Of a DNA stretch of 64,000 nt, positions 8,047 to 20,330 are shown piece after piece. Below the pieces are notes generated by a model. That model had not been told where the DNA came from, did not search any database, and saw only the letters and a program-made list of their open reading frames with translations. Source of the stretch: Arthrobacter sp. efr-133-R2A-120 (lineage in GTDB: Bacteria; Actinomycetota; Actinomycetes; Actinomycetales; Micrococcaceae). The position numbers and the translations under genes were made by a program. Where the stretch lies: assembly GCF_030209835.1 (NCBI RefSeq), contig NZ_JARVRF010000009.1, positions 62,001 through 126,000 of the forward strand, given 5' to 3'. Each line of letters starts with the position of its first letter. Position 1 is the stretch's first letter.

Positions 8047-8457
8047 GGAGGGAATGGAGTTCTGGAAATCCACCTGGCACGAGTTCTGGGCGTGGAGCGT
8101 CAGCGCGCCTCGTGCGCAGTCCTGCAAGGTGCGGATCTGCTGGAAGAAGACGACAGCGGTGAGCACCAGCAGGCACATGATGGCCGTGACAACCAGTCCG
8201 GAAATGGTGCCAAACAGTACGATGCGCGGCTGCTTGAACCTGATGGTCCGCACGAGGACTACCACTCCAAGCACTCCCGCGATGACGGTGAGGACCGCGC
8301 TGAGCCAGACGTAGCTGATGTTCAGGATGTAGACGAAGAGGGCGCCAAGCACCGTTAGCAGGAATGTCCTGAACAGTGTTTGGGTAACGGCAAGCGCTGA
8401 TTTGGCAGCCTCGCTCTGTGGCTGATGCTGCGGAGTGGGTCCAACGCCGGAATTCAT
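8035..8457 (-). CDS. Small membrane protein of unknown function
   Basis: This 140-residue protein has a polar, glutamine-rich N-terminus and three hydrophobic helices (LLTVLGALFVYILNISYVWL, a second through VIAGVLGVVVLV, and a third at LVVTAIMCLLVLTAVVFF). The C-terminal extracytoplasmic segment contains two cysteines (DCARG and NSCQV). An in-frame start at 8484 has no ribosome site; the ATG at 8455-8457 is preceded by GGCTGGAAAAC and leaves room for the divergent purN promoter. I do not recognise the family. Confidence 0.7.
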   Translation of the reverse strand: MNSGVGPTPQHQPQSEAAKSALAVTQTLFRTFLLTVLGALFVYILNISYVWLSAVLTVIAGVLGVVVLVRTIRFKQPRIVLFGTISGLVVTAIMCLLVLTAVVFFQQIRTLQDCARGALTLHAQNSCQVDFQNSIPSGLR

Positions 8458-8495
8458 GTTTTCCAGCCTACGCGAGCCAGCCATAAGCTAGTGCA

Positions 8496-9068
8496 ATGCG
8501 CATTGTTGTCCTCGTCTCCGGCACCGGTTCCAACCTCCAAGCAGTAATCGACGCCGTGAAGGCGGGCGAGCTGGATGTTGAGATCGCAGCCGTGGGAGCA
8601 GATCGGCCGGGTACCTACGGAGTGGAACGCTCCGCCGAAGCCGGACTGGACACCTTCGTGGTGGACTTCAAGGACTACGCGGACCGGGCCGATTGGAACG
8701 CGGCGCTTACCAAGGCCGTTGCCTCCTTCGATCCGGACGTAGTGGTTTCCTCCGGGTTCATGCGGATCGTCAGCCCGGAATTCATTGATGCCTTTGGCGG
8801 CAAGTATCTCAACACCCACCCCGCACTGCTGCCCGCTTTCCCGGGAGCCCACGGAGTCCGCGATGCCATGGCTTACGGCGTGAAAGTGACTGGATGCACC
8901 GTCCACTGGGCCGACGCCGGCGTGGACACCGGACCCATCATCGCCCAGGAGGCCGTCGACATCGCCCCGGACGACACCGAAGACACTCTGCACGAACGCA
9001 TCAAGGTGGTGGAGCGCCGGCTCCTGGTCCGGACCCTCGCAGAGCTCGCGGCGGGAAAGCACGCCTAA
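8496..9068 (+). CDS. purN: Phosphoribosylglycinamide formyltransferase
   Basis: PurN transfers the formyl group of 10-formyl-THF to GAR in step three of purine synthesis. The 190-residue protein starts MRIVVLVSGTGSNLQA and has the catalytic NTHPALLPAFPGAHG segment (Asn and His) and DAGVDTGPIIAQ (Asp), so all three catalytic residues are present. Length is normal for the family. Its transcript ends at the palindromic element at 9084-9149. In many actinobacteria purN lies directly before purH; here a leftward amino-sugar operon sits between them. Confidence 0.97.
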   Translation: MRIVVLVSGTGSNLQAVIDAVKAGELDVEIAAVGADRPGTYGVERSAEAGLDTFVVDFKDYADRADWNAALTKAVASFDPDVVVSSGFMRIVSPEFIDAFGGKYLNTHPALLPAFPGAHGVRDAMAYGVKVTGCTVHWADAGVDTGPIIAQEAVDIAPDDTEDTLHERIKVVERRLLVRTLAELAAGKHA

Positions 9069-9083
9069 GTCCAGGGCGCCCAA

Positions 9084-9149
9084 CCCAACTGACTCGCATT
9101 AGATGTCGTTTTGGCGGCTCAAAACGACAACTAATGCGAGTCAGTTGGG
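9084..9149. repeat. 66-bp palindromic intergenic element, copy B
   Basis: It begins CCCAACTGACTCGCATTAG and ends AATGCGAGTCAGTTGGG with a GTCGTTTTG/CAAAACGAC inner stem; this is the most symmetric copy. It lies 15 bases after the purN stop and between the convergent purN and MFS genes. A partial arm, ACTAGTTGGG, follows at 9171-9180. Confidence 0.88.
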
Positions 9150-9208
9150 CAGGCGAGGGTGGCGGCGGGGACTAGTTGGGCATGCCGGGGTGCGGACAGG
9201 GGGCAGGC

Positions 9209-10561
9209 TCAGTCGAGTTCGAGCTGCTTGGTCTCCGGCGCGAACAACGCCATCCACAGCACCGCCACCACGATCAGCCCGCCAGCCAAGGCGAAGGACG
9301 TTGCCAGGCCGTACTCGGGCCAGAAATACGAGGCGAACACGAGCGGCCCTATCCCTGCGCCAACCCGTGAGAAAGTGGACGCCCAGCCAAAGCCGGAGCC
9401 CCGAAGCTCGGTGGGGTAGAGCTCCGATACGTAGGCATAGAGCACCGGGATGGCCACCTGGATGACGAACCCGAACGCCAGGAGCCAGAACACCGCCGCG
9501 TCGGGAATGTCCACCACCAACGAAACGATCACCAAGGTCAAAGCCGACAGCGGCCCGGTGATGGCCAGGATCCATTTGCGGCCCACGCGCTCCACCAGCA
9601 CTGCCGCGACCGCCACGCCCAGGAGCCCGACGCCGGCCATCCCGGCTGTCGTCACGAAGGCCTTGTACTCCTCGAATCCGGCGCCGATCAGAATCCGCGG
9701 CATCCACGTCAAGCTCAAGTAGTAGACCAGGAGGATGCTGAAAAACAGGGCCCAGGCCGCCGTCGTGATCTTCCAATTGAACTGCCAAAGGCGGCGCAAC
9801 TGTTGCCATGCGCTGCCGGCCGAGAGGCGCGGCGCGTCTTGCGGGGCGGGCAGGCTGTAAGCGCGCGGCTCGGCTCCGGTGGCCAAGACGAGGCTGTCGA
9901 TGACCTCGGCGGCTTCTTGGCGGCGTCCCTTGCGGATAAGGAAGAGCGGGGATTCCGGTACGCTCCGCCTGACCCAGAACACCAGCAGGGCAGGCAAGAC
10001 CATCACGAGCATCGTCAGGCGCCAGTCCGCGAAGACCGCAACAAGTCCGGCCGAAATGAAGCCGCACAGGGCGGCGCCGACGGGCCACCAACCATCCATG
10101 GCGGTGAGCACTTTGCCGCGTTGCTTCCGCGGAGTGAATTCACCCACCAGGGCATAGTCCACGGGAATGCAGCCGCCCAGCCCGAAACCGGCCATGAAAC
10201 GGAAGATGCAGAACCACACGATGTCCGGGGCGAAAGCTCCCAACACAGTAAAGACGGAGAAGATCAGGAGGGTAGCGGTGAATGCCTTCTTACGCCCGAT
10301 CGTGTCCGCGATGGTGCCCCAAGCGAAGGCGCCCAAGGCCATGCCGATCAGGTTTGCGGTGCCGATCCATCCGGCGTCGGCGGGCTGGAGAGACCAATGC
10401 TTGGAAAGCAGCGGAATGAGGATGCCGTTGAGCGTGACGTCCCACGCGTCGAACATGAAGCCGAGGCCGCCAATCAGGAAAATCCTGCCCTGGACCTTCC
10501 ACCTCCACGGCAGCTCCTGGACAACCTGCTCGCCGCTCGGGACGGTTGTGTAAGTATTCAT
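9209..10561 (-). CDS. MFS transporter linked to the murQ operon
   Basis: This 450-residue, twelve-helix transporter shows the A-motif-like GTIADTIGRKK after helix 2 and FGLGGCIPVDYALVGEF in helix 5, as in the metabolite/sugar porter-like MFS group. The ATG at 10559-10561 follows AGGAGGGGAA; the longer in-frame start upstream would run into murQ. It lies 19 bases downstream of murQ in a three-gene leftward operon with a sugar kinase. Import of an amino sugar such as MurNAc is therefore plausible but unproven, because related carriers also move aromatic and other organic acids. Confidence 0.85.
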   Translation of the reverse strand: MNTYTTVPSGEQVVQELPWRWKVQGRIFLIGGLGFMFDAWDVTLNGILIPLLSKHWSLQPADAGWIGTANLIGMALGAFAWGTIADTIGRKKAFTATLLIFSVFTVLGAFAPDIVWFCIFRFMAGFGLGGCIPVDYALVGEFTPRKQRGKVLTAMDGWWPVGAALCGFISAGLVAVFADWRLTMLVMVLPALLVFWVRRSVPESPLFLIRKGRRQEAAEVIDSLVLATGAEPRAYSLPAPQDAPRLSAGSAWQQLRRLWQFNWKITTAAWALFFSILLVYYLSLTWMPRILIGAGFEEYKAFVTTAGMAGVGLLGVAVAAVLVERVGRKWILAITGPLSALTLVIVSLVVDIPDAAVFWLLAFGFVIQVAIPVLYAYVSELYPTELRGSGFGWASTFSRVGAGIGPLVFASYFWPEYGLATSFALAGGLIVVAVLWMALFAPETKQLELD

Positions 10562-10580
10562 TTCCCCTCCTGGGGAAACT

Positions 10581-11540
10581 CTATCCGTGCTTCTGGATCG
10601 CCTTTCGCAGGAAGCCGCCAGCCTCATCCAAAGCGCTCTTCGCCTGGCCCGGATCGATGCCAGTCAACACCACCAGGATGGCCGCCTTGACCGAACCGCC
10701 CACGGAATTCAGCGCTTGAATCGCCGTCTCCGCGTCCACGCCGGTGGCGTGCTGGATGGTCCGTTGGGACCTTGCGAGGAGTTTGTTGTTGGTGGCGCGC
10801 AGATCGACCATCAGGTTTCCGTAGGTCTTCCCGAGCTTGACCATGGCGAGCGTGCTGATCATGTTGAGGACGAGTTTCTGTGCGGTCCCCGCCTTCAGCC
10901 GCGTTGAACCGGCAACGAATTCGGGACCGACCACGACGTCGATCGCTACGTCCGCCAATTTGCTGATGGGCGAATCGTGGTTGCAGGCGAGCGACGCCGT
11001 GAAGGCGCCCCGGCTGCGGGCCTCTTCGAGGGCGCCGATCACGTAGGGCGTGCGTCCCGAAGCCGAGATTCCGACGACGGCGTCCGCCTCGGTCACGCTG
11101 ATGTCGTGCAGGTCCCGGGCTCCGGCCGTGGCGTTGTCCTCGGCGTACTCCACCGGTTTCTGGATGGCCTGGTTGCCGCCCGCGATGATCCCGACGACGA
11201 GTCCCGGGGGAGTGCCGAAGGTTGGCGGGCATTCGCTCGCGTCCAATACCCCGAGCCGCCCGGCCGTTCCAGCTCCGACGTAGAGCAGCCGGCCGCCGCG
11301 GGCGAGGCGCTCCGCAACGGCATCGACCACTGCGGCGATCTCCCCGCTGGCTTGTGCGACGGCGGCCGGGACGCCGCGATTCTGCTCGTTCATGGCGGCG
11401 ACGAGCTCGGCCGTGCCCATGGTGTCCAACTCACTGAGCGCGGGCGATGCCGCTTCTGTTTGCAGGCCCGCGAGCTCGGAACGGAGTTCCGCGAGCCCAT
11501 CAGGGGTACCGGGGGAAGATGGGTCAGGCTGTTCCGTCAC
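10581..11540 (-). CDS. murQ: N-acetylmuramic acid 6-phosphate etherase
   Basis: MurQ cleaves the lactyl ether of MurNAc-6-phosphate to give GlcNAc-6-phosphate and D-lactate in cell-wall recycling. The 319-residue protein has a SIS sugar-phosphate domain with YVGAGTAGRLGVLDASECPP and SVTEADAVVGISASGRTP, and ends with the family's RATNNKLLARSQRTI and C-terminal helix bundle. The GTG at 11538-11540, preceded by AGGAAAGG, is chosen because upstream in-frame codons lie inside the kinase gene. It overlaps the kinase 3' end by 17 bases, which indicates coupling. Confidence 0.94.
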   Translation of the reverse strand: MTEQPDPSSPGTPDGLAELRSELAGLQTEAASPALSELDTMGTAELVAAMNEQNRGVPAAVAQASGEIAAVVDAVAERLARGGRLLYVGAGTAGRLGVLDASECPPTFGTPPGLVVGIIAGGNQAIQKPVEYAEDNATAGARDLHDISVTEADAVVGISASGRTPYVIGALEEARSRGAFTASLACNHDSPISKLADVAIDVVVGPEFVAGSTRLKAGTAQKLVLNMISTLAMVKLGKTYGNLMVDLRATNNKLLARSQRTIQHATGVDAETAIQALNSVGGSVKAAILVVLTGIDPGQAKSALDEAGGFLRKAIQKHG

Positions 11541-12462
11541 GGTGAATGTACCTTTCCTGGAGGAGCCCGCGGCGGTTCGCTGCGAGGGCGGCCCCGTCCA
11601 TGCCATCGCCGAGTGCCGCAACCACCTCAATCCCAGCCGAAGCGAGGGCGTTGTGCAAGAGCCCGCCGAAGAACTCCGATTTCACGACGCCGCCAAGGAG
11701 AGCCACCTGCTTAGTGTCGCCGGAAGCAAGGGCCACGGTGTCCACGAGGAGCCTGCACGCTTCGTCCACAATGCAGCGTGCGACGGCGTCTCCCGCCTCC
11801 GCCTCTCCGAGGAGCACGGGGGCGAAACGCGCCATCGTCCGGGCCGGGTTGTCGGATTCGGCGAGCCACGCCGGAAGCTGCGCGGGCGAGCCGAGCAGCG
11901 CGGCGGCCGCGCCGAGCAACGACGTGGCCGCTCCGCCGTCGTGGGCTTGCAACGCGGCCTGAAGACCCTGCTGGCCGATCCAGCGGCCGCTCCCGCGATC
12001 GCCCAACAGCGGTCCCCAACCGTCGGCGCGGTGGAGGGTCCCGGCGTCGTCGAAGCGGAAGGCAACAGCCCCCGTGCCAACAATCAGCACCGTTCCGGGT
12101 GCGCCGTCCAGGGCGCCGAGCTGGGCCGCGGTGGCATCCGAGAGGACCGCGGCCGGGACCTTGAAGCGTTCGGAAAGCAGGGCGGCGAGTTCGTGTGAGT
12201 TCGCCGCCGAGGCCTCGACCCCGGCGACGGCGGCGCCGATTCCCCGCAACGAACCTTCCGGGAATGCTGCCGGTAGCCCGCGCGGCAGCATGGCCGCGGT
12301 GTCCGCGAGCAGCTCGAAGGCGAGCCGGGCGCCGTTGTCCATGCCCAGGCCGGGGAAGCCCTGCTGGTCCGCCGAGCCCAACACCTCATCGCCTTGCCTG
12401 AGTTCAACCCTGCAGCGGCTCTTCCCGACATCGGCTACCAAAATCACATCCGCGGAATCCAT
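11524..12462 (-). CDS. BadF/BadG-type N-acetylhexosamine kinase (GlcNAc/MurNAc kinase)
   Basis: This 312-residue protein belongs to the ASKHA sugar kinases. It has the phosphate-1 motif [15 protein letters not shown], the adenosine-region [10 protein letters not shown] and [11 protein letters not shown]. Members phosphorylate GlcNAc or MurNAc with ATP in the cytosol. Since the next gene is murQ, MurNAc (MurK-like activity) is the likely substrate, making MurNAc-6-phosphate for the etherase. The ATG at 12460-12462 is chosen; sequence further upstream belongs to the purH region. It is divergent from purH, with a 120-bp shared promoter gap. Confidence 0.85.
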   Translation of the reverse strand: MDSADVILVADVGKSRCRVELRQGDEVLGSADQQGFPGLGMDNGARLAFELLADTAAMLPRGLPAAFPEGSLRGIGAAVAGVEASAANSHELAALLSERFKVPAAVLSDATAAQLGALDGAPGTVLIVGTGAVAFRFDDAGTLHRADGWGPLLGDRGSGRWIGQQGLQAALQAHDGGAATSLLGAAAALLGSPAQLPAWLAESDNPARTMARFAPVLLGEAEAGDAVARCIVDEACRLLVDTVALASGDTKQVALLGGVVKSEFFGGLLHNALASAGIEVVAALGDGMDGAALAANRRGLLQERYIHRDGTA

Positions 12463-12582
12463 GGCCCAACCATATGTTGCGTGCGCCGCCGCGTCTCGAA
12501 AAACGAAGATGACCCACAACACGATAAACTCGTCCGTATCCCCAGCAACCGCGGAATCCCGCGATATAAGACGGAGACTTTT

Positions 12583-14253
12583 GTGAGCTTGACGCAGCTT
12601 GACCGTGTTCCCATCCGCCGTGCACTGATCTCGGTTTACGACAAGACGGGGCTGGAGGAGCTCGCGAAGGGCCTGCATGCAGCAGGAGTCGCGATCGTCT
12701 CCACCGGTTCCACCGCGAAGAAGATCGCCGCAGCCGGTATTCCGGTCAAGGAAGTCGAAGAAGTCACCGGTTCCCCGGAGATGCTCGATGGCCGGGTCAA
12801 GACCCTGCACCCGCGTGTGCACGGCGGCATCCTTGCCGACCGCCGCGTTCCTGCCCACATGGAAACGCTGGCCAAGATGGAGATCGAGCCCTTCGACCTC
12901 GTAGTGGTCAACCTCTACCCGTTCGTAGAGACTGTCCGCTCCGGCGCGGCCCAGGACGACGTCGTCGAGCAGATCGACATCGGTGGCCCCGCCATGGTGC
13001 GTTCGGCCGCCAAGAACCATGCCGCCGTCGCGATCGTTGTTGACCCGAACTTCTACGGCGCTGTGGTGGAAGCCGCCGCCGCGGGTGGCTTCGACCTGAA
13101 GACCCGCCGCCGCTTGGCCGCCAAGGCTTTCGCCCACACCGCAACCTACGACACCGCCGTTGCCACCTGGACCGCCAGCCAGTTCCTCGACGAAGACGGC
13201 GACGGCGTCATCGACTGGCCCGCTTACGCCGGCCTCGCCCTTGAGCGCTCCGAGGTCCTGCGCTACGGCGAAAACCCGCACCAGCAGGCCGCCCTTTACG
13301 TGGACAAGGCAGCCCCCGCCGGCATCGCACAGGCTGACCAGCTGCACGGCAAGGCCATGAGCTACAACAACTTCGTCGACGCCGACGCCGCCCTCCGTGC
13401 CGCGTTCGACTTCTCCGAGCCCGCCGTCGCCATCATCAAGCACGCCAACCCCTGTGGCGTGGCCGTTGGTTCGGCCGATGCCGCCGACCCCATTGCCGAC
13501 GCTCACGCCAAGGCCCACGCTTGCGATCCGGTGTCCGCTTTCGGCGGCGTCATCGCGGCCAACAGCATTGTCACAGCCGGTATGGCCAAGACCGTGGCAG
13601 GGATCTTCACAGAGGTTGTCATCGCCCCGGGCTTCGAGCCGGAAGCCGTTGAAATCCTGTCCAAGAAGAAGAACATCCGTCTCCTAGCACTCACGGACGG
13701 TTACGGCCGCTACCCGACGGAGATCCGCCAGGTCTCGGGCGGCGTCCTCGTCCAGCAAGCCGACAAGGTGGACGCCGACGGCGACAACCCCGCCAACTGG
13801 ACCGTCGCCGCCGGCGAAGCCGCCGACGACGCCACGCTGGCCGATCTCGCGTTCGCGTGGACCGCTTGCCGCGCCGCCAAGTCCAACGCGATCCTCCTCG
13901 CCAACAACGGGGCGGCAGTGGGCATCGGCATGGGCCAGGTCAACCGCCTGGACTCCTGCAAACTGGCCGTTGAGCGCGCCAACACCTTGGGCGTTCAGGT
14001 GGAGTCCGACGTCGATGGCGCCGGCGGTGCCTCAAACACCGATTCCAGCGGTGCGCCCGAGCGTGCCCGCGGTGCCGTGGCCGCTTCCGACGCGTTCTTC
14101 CCGTTCGCCGATGGCCTGCAGGTCCTGATCGACGCCGGTGTACGCGCTGTCGTCCAGCCTGGCGGTTCAGTGCGCGACGAGGAAGTCATTGCCGCGGCTA
14201 ACGCCGCCGGCATCACGATGTACTTCACGGGAGCACGGCACTTCTTCCACTAA
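12583..14253 (+). CDS. purH: Bifunctional AICAR formyltransferase/IMP cyclohydrolase
   Basis: PurH catalyses the last two steps of IMP synthesis. The 556-residue protein has the N-terminal cyclohydrolase domain ([38 protein letters not shown]) and the C-terminal formyltransferase ([31 protein letters not shown], ending TGARHFFH). The GTG at 12583 has GGAGAC just upstream; an in-frame extension to 12394 lies in the divergent kinase gene. Residues about 472-494 contain a polar insert ([19 protein letters not shown]) before the conserved [10 protein letters not shown]. Transcription ends at the strong hairpin at 14313-14357. Confidence 0.96.
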   Translation: MSLTQLDRVPIRRALISVYDKTGLEELAKGLHAAGVAIVSTGSTAKKIAAAGIPVKEVEEVTGSPEMLDGRVKTLHPRVHGGILADRRVPAHMETLAKMEIEPFDLVVVNLYPFVETVRSGAAQDDVVEQIDIGGPAMVRSAAKNHAAVAIVVDPNFYGAVVEAAAAGGFDLKTRRRLAAKAFAHTATYDTAVATWTASQFLDEDGDGVIDWPAYAGLALERSEVLRYGENPHQQAALYVDKAAPAGIAQADQLHGKAMSYNNFVDADAALRAAFDFSEPAVAIIKHANPCGVAVGSADAADPIADAHAKAHACDPVSAFGGVIAANSIVTAGMAKTVAGIFTEVVIAPGFEPEAVEILSKKKNIRLLALTDGYGRYPTEIRQVSGGVLVQQADKVDADGDNPANWTVAAGEAADDATLADLAFAWTACRAAKSNAILLANNGAAVGIGMGQVNRLDSCKLAVERANTLGVQVESDVDGAGGASNTDSSGAPERARGAVAASDAFFPFADGLQVLIDAGVRAVVQPGGSVRDEEVIAAANAAGITMYFTGARHFFH

Positions 14254-14312
14254 GTCCGGGCTTCCACTGGCTCCGGGCTTCCGCTGGCTCCACTAGGTCC
14301 ACTCGCTCCACC

Positions 14313-14357
14313 AAAAAATGGACATGTCCTCCCTTCCCGGGGGCATGTCCATTTTTT
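14313..14357. terminator. Strong intrinsic terminator after purH
   Basis: A 14-bp perfect stem AAAAAATGGACATG/CATGTCCATTTTTT with a GC-rich loop lies 60 bases after the purH stop. The A- and T-tracts make it bidirectional, also serving the convergent protease gene. Confidence 0.9.
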
Positions 14358-14369
14358 GTGGTCAGGACT

Positions 14370-14426
14370 GGGCATATTCGCAATATGTCCGGCCCTGGGA
14401 GCTAGCAAGGGGCATGTCCCTTGCTA
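14370..14426. repeat. Two further hairpins between purH and the protease gene
   Basis: GGGCATATT-CGC-AATATGTCC (14370-14390, one mismatch) and TAGCAAGGG-GCATGT-CCCTTGCTA (14403-14426, perfect 9-bp arms) follow the main terminator. All three hairpins carry a GGrCATnTCC-like core. The second ends 29 bases from the convergent protease stop. Confidence 0.6.
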
Positions 14427-14455
14427 CCGCGCTGGGCTTTCACGTGCCGGGCAGG

Positions 14456-15487
14456 TTACGGGGCCGTGGACGCGGTCTGGTAGGTGCCCTGGATGACCGT
14501 GCCCCAGTACGGGCCGTACATCTTGGTGGAGTTGCTGCCGTAGCCGTAGCTGTTCACCGAGTTCTGGTATCCGCTGGCGCTGGTTCCAATGAACCACGGA
14601 CCACCGGAGGAGCCACCCGTCATGTTGCAGGGGATCCCTTGGGTGTTGTACTGGGGGTTGTAGGGATCGTTGGCGGCCGTGCCGGAACAACTCTTGAGCG
14701 ACTCGCCGTGAAACGGGGGTGTCGCAGGATAGCCGAACGACTTGTATGCCAGTCCGCGGGCCGCATTGAACTGGACTCCGGAGGCACCCACCACGTCTGA
14801 AAGCTTCTGGCCATTGAGGGTGTTCATGACGGCGAATCCGGTGTCGTACTGCATGGCTCCGCTCGAGGACCACTGGCTGGTGGTGTAGAGCGCCTTGGCC
14901 GTCCACTTGCCGTAGGGCGCAGCCCCGTTCAGGTAGGCAGGAACGAACGTGAAGTTGCTCGCGAATGCCCCGGGGCCTTCGTTGAGGCAGTGGCCGGCGG
15001 TGGACACCGTGCTCTGGTTGGCCGAGGTGACGGAGTTGCCGGAGCAGACATAGTTCACCCCGCCGAGGGTGAAGAACACCTTCCCGATGTGCGAAACGGG
15101 AGACTCGCCGGCATTGGCTTTACGGTCCAGGGCGGGGGACGGCGCCGCGGTGCTGCTGGCCTGCTGGCCTTCGACGGTCAGGGTGTGGCCAAGTTCGGGA
15201 AAAACCTGCTCGGGAGAAATTGGTACCTCCGAAAGGCCAACCGCAGCCCGTGCCCGGCTAAGTGCCTTGCTCGCCAGAACGTCGCCAGAGACGGCGTTCT
15301 TCATCCGCTCAGGAGTCCAATAGTCAGCGGTGTTGCCGTCCGACGCCGAATTGCTGCTGACGGTCGACGCATCGGTGCCGTTGCCCATCGACGGAGCCGC
15401 AGTGGCCCCGCCGGCGGAGCCTAGAGCAAGTAAGGCGGCCGCGGTCAGGCTGAACACGCTTGTGGCCAGGGTTTTGGTTCTCGTCAC
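14456..15487 (-). CDS. Secreted trypsin-like serine protease (paralogue 1)
   Basis: The 343-residue precursor has a signal peptide (VFSLTAAALLALGSAGGATAA, cleavage near residue 31), a pro-region that includes the YWTPERMKNAVSGD element, and a chymotrypsin-fold domain. The catalytic triad is visible: His166 in STAGHCLNEG, Asp215 in YDTGFAV and Ser294 in GGSSGGPW. The GTG at 15485-15487 is chosen because AGGACAACT precedes it, as at the start of the adjacent paralogue; the longer in-frame extension has no signal-peptide logic. It probably digests extracellular protein; no specificity can be inferred. Confidence 0.88.
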   Translation of the reverse strand: MTRTKTLATSVFSLTAAALLALGSAGGATAAPSMGNGTDASTVSSNSASDGNTADYWTPERMKNAVSGDVLASKALSRARAAVGLSEVPISPEQVFPELGHTLTVEGQQASSTAAPSPALDRKANAGESPVSHIGKVFFTLGGVNYVCSGNSVTSANQSTVSTAGHCLNEGPGAFASNFTFVPAYLNGAAPYGKWTAKALYTTSQWSSSGAMQYDTGFAVMNTLNGQKLSDVVGASGVQFNAARGLAYKSFGYPATPPFHGESLKSCSGTAANDPYNPQYNTQGIPCNMTGGSSGGPWFIGTSASGYQNSVNSYGYGSNSTKMYGPYWGTVIQGTYQTASTAP

Positions 15488-15649
15488 AGTTGTCCTAGAT
15501 ATCGGGGGAAGGCGGCCGGTTTGTGGTGGCCGCCGATTGACGGAACCGAAACTACCCAAGCCGTGACAAGTATGTAAAGAGTTTTGTGAGATTTGACTTT
15601 CGTTTTGACAAGAAGCGAATTCTGCCCTATTTCCGAGTGGCCGAAAGAC

Positions 15650-19063
<3,414 letters not shown>

Positions 19064-19076
19064 GCGCCCCGCTCCA

Positions 19077-19140
19077 CCCAACTAACTCGCAGTTGTTGTC
19101 GTTTTGAGCGCTCAGAACGACAACAACTGCGAGCTAGTTG
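19077..19140. repeat. 66-bp palindromic intergenic element, copy C
   Basis: It begins CCCAACTAACTCGCAGTTG and ends CAACTGCGAGCTAGTTG, with an inner GTTGTCGTTTTGAGCGCTC arm. It fills the gap between the convergent icd and oxidase genes, 13 bases from one stop and 3 from the other, and could terminate both. Confidence 0.88.
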
Positions 19141-19143
19141 CAT

Positions 19144-20244
19144 TTAAGCGCGGCGGAAGCGGTGCGGCGCGTCGATCCCGTCGACAAGATCGGCAAGTAC
19201 GCGGCCAATAGCCGGGGTGAACTTGAATCCGTGGCCTGAGAACCCCGCGCCGACCACTAGCGGTCCAAAACGGTCGAGCAGGAAATCTTCGTTGGCCGTG
19301 CTCGTGTAAGTGCAGCTGATGGGAACCGCCGATTCGGCGTCGACCCCGGGCAGCCATTCACGAGCGTAGCGGCGGAGGGCCTCCAGCTGAACCGGCTCCG
19401 CTTCGAATGTGCGGGCATCCGGATCGGTGACAGGCCCTACGCCATGCCACCCCGCCTTGACCCCCTCGCCTGGAGTGAGCATCCCATAGACAGGGCTGTA
19501 CCAATAGTCGTCACGGGGATCTCCCGGGTCCGGCGCGTGGTTGAAGCTCGGCCAGGACTGGAAATCATCGATGGGCGTGAAATGGGCAGGTTGCTCCTGG
19601 GTGACCACCAAACGGGGGAGTGGGACCTGGGCCCCGACAAGCTTGCTGGTCCAGGCGCCCGCCGTGATGGCAATCCGGCGCGCCGTGATTTCCAGCGAAT
19701 CGGTCACGACGACGGCGCGATCGTCACCGAGGATGCGGATGTCCTGAACCGGGGTGGAATACGTGAAGCGAGCGCCGTGCGCCTCGGCCGATGAGCGGAG
19801 CGCCCTGAGAGCCTCGGCCGCCCGGACCCTGCCCGATTCCGGAACGAAGAGCACATCGCTTCGGAACACCATGCCTGGCCAGCGCTCTGACGCTTCCTTT
19901 GCGGAGATGAAATGGCTTGAGATGCCCCGCTCCGCGTGCGCGGTGCGGACTTCCCGGAGCCGGGCAATATTTCCGTGGTTTGCCAAACCCACAAGATCCA
20001 ACAATTGCGTTTCGGTCTCCTCCGCGAGCCCGTCCCACAAGTTCCTCGCTTCGCTGACCAGGGCGAGATAGTCGTCCTCCGCGTATGCCGTGTTGAAGTT
20101 GCGCGTCGCTCCGTGGGAGGCGCCCACATGGTGCCCTTCCTTAAACTGCTCAAGGAGGACCACCGATCGCCCTCTGAGTGCGAGCTGCCACGCTGCAGCC
20201 GATCCCATAGCGCCTCCGCCGACTACGACGACGTCAACATCCAT
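19144..20244 (-). CDS. Monomeric sarcosine oxidase / N-methyl-L-tryptophan oxidase family flavoenzyme
   Basis: The 366-residue protein begins with VDVVVVGGGAMGSAAAWQL, the FAD-binding fold of the DAO family. Near the C-terminus CTYTSTANEDF places Cys311 where MTOX and MSOX bind FAD covalently, followed by VVGAGFSGHGFKF. These enzymes demethylate N-methyl amino acids, giving formaldehyde and hydrogen peroxide. The exact amine cannot be predicted. The AraC/GlxA-type regulator gene lies 86 bases upstream on the same strand. Confidence 0.88.
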   Translation of the reverse strand: MDVDVVVVGGGAMGSAAAWQLALRGRSVVLLEQFKEGHHVGASHGATRNFNTAYAEDDYLALVSEARNLWDGLAEETETQLLDLVGLANHGNIARLREVRTAHAERGISSHFISAKEASERWPGMVFRSDVLFVPESGRVRAAEALRALRSSAEAHGARFTYSTPVQDIRILGDDRAVVVTDSLEITARRIAITAGAWTSKLVGAQVPLPRLVVTQEQPAHFTPIDDFQSWPSFNHAPDPGDPRDDYWYSPVYGMLTPGEGVKAGWHGVGPVTDPDARTFEAEPVQLEALRRYAREWLPGVDAESAVPISCTYTSTANEDFLLDRFGPLVVGAGFSGHGFKFTPAIGRVLADLVDGIDAPHRFRRA

Positions 20245-20330
20245 CCCGGATTCACCTATCCTGTTCCGCGGGCCTCCCAGCGAGGCCTACTGCGGTTTCC
20301 ATTCTGCCGTCCGCCGGGTGATCCCCGAGG

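Noticed and set aside
12463..13518. Upstream in-frame extension of the sugar kinase to 13518
   Set aside because: That part is antisense to purH and has no kinase motifs. The kinase starts normally at 12462.
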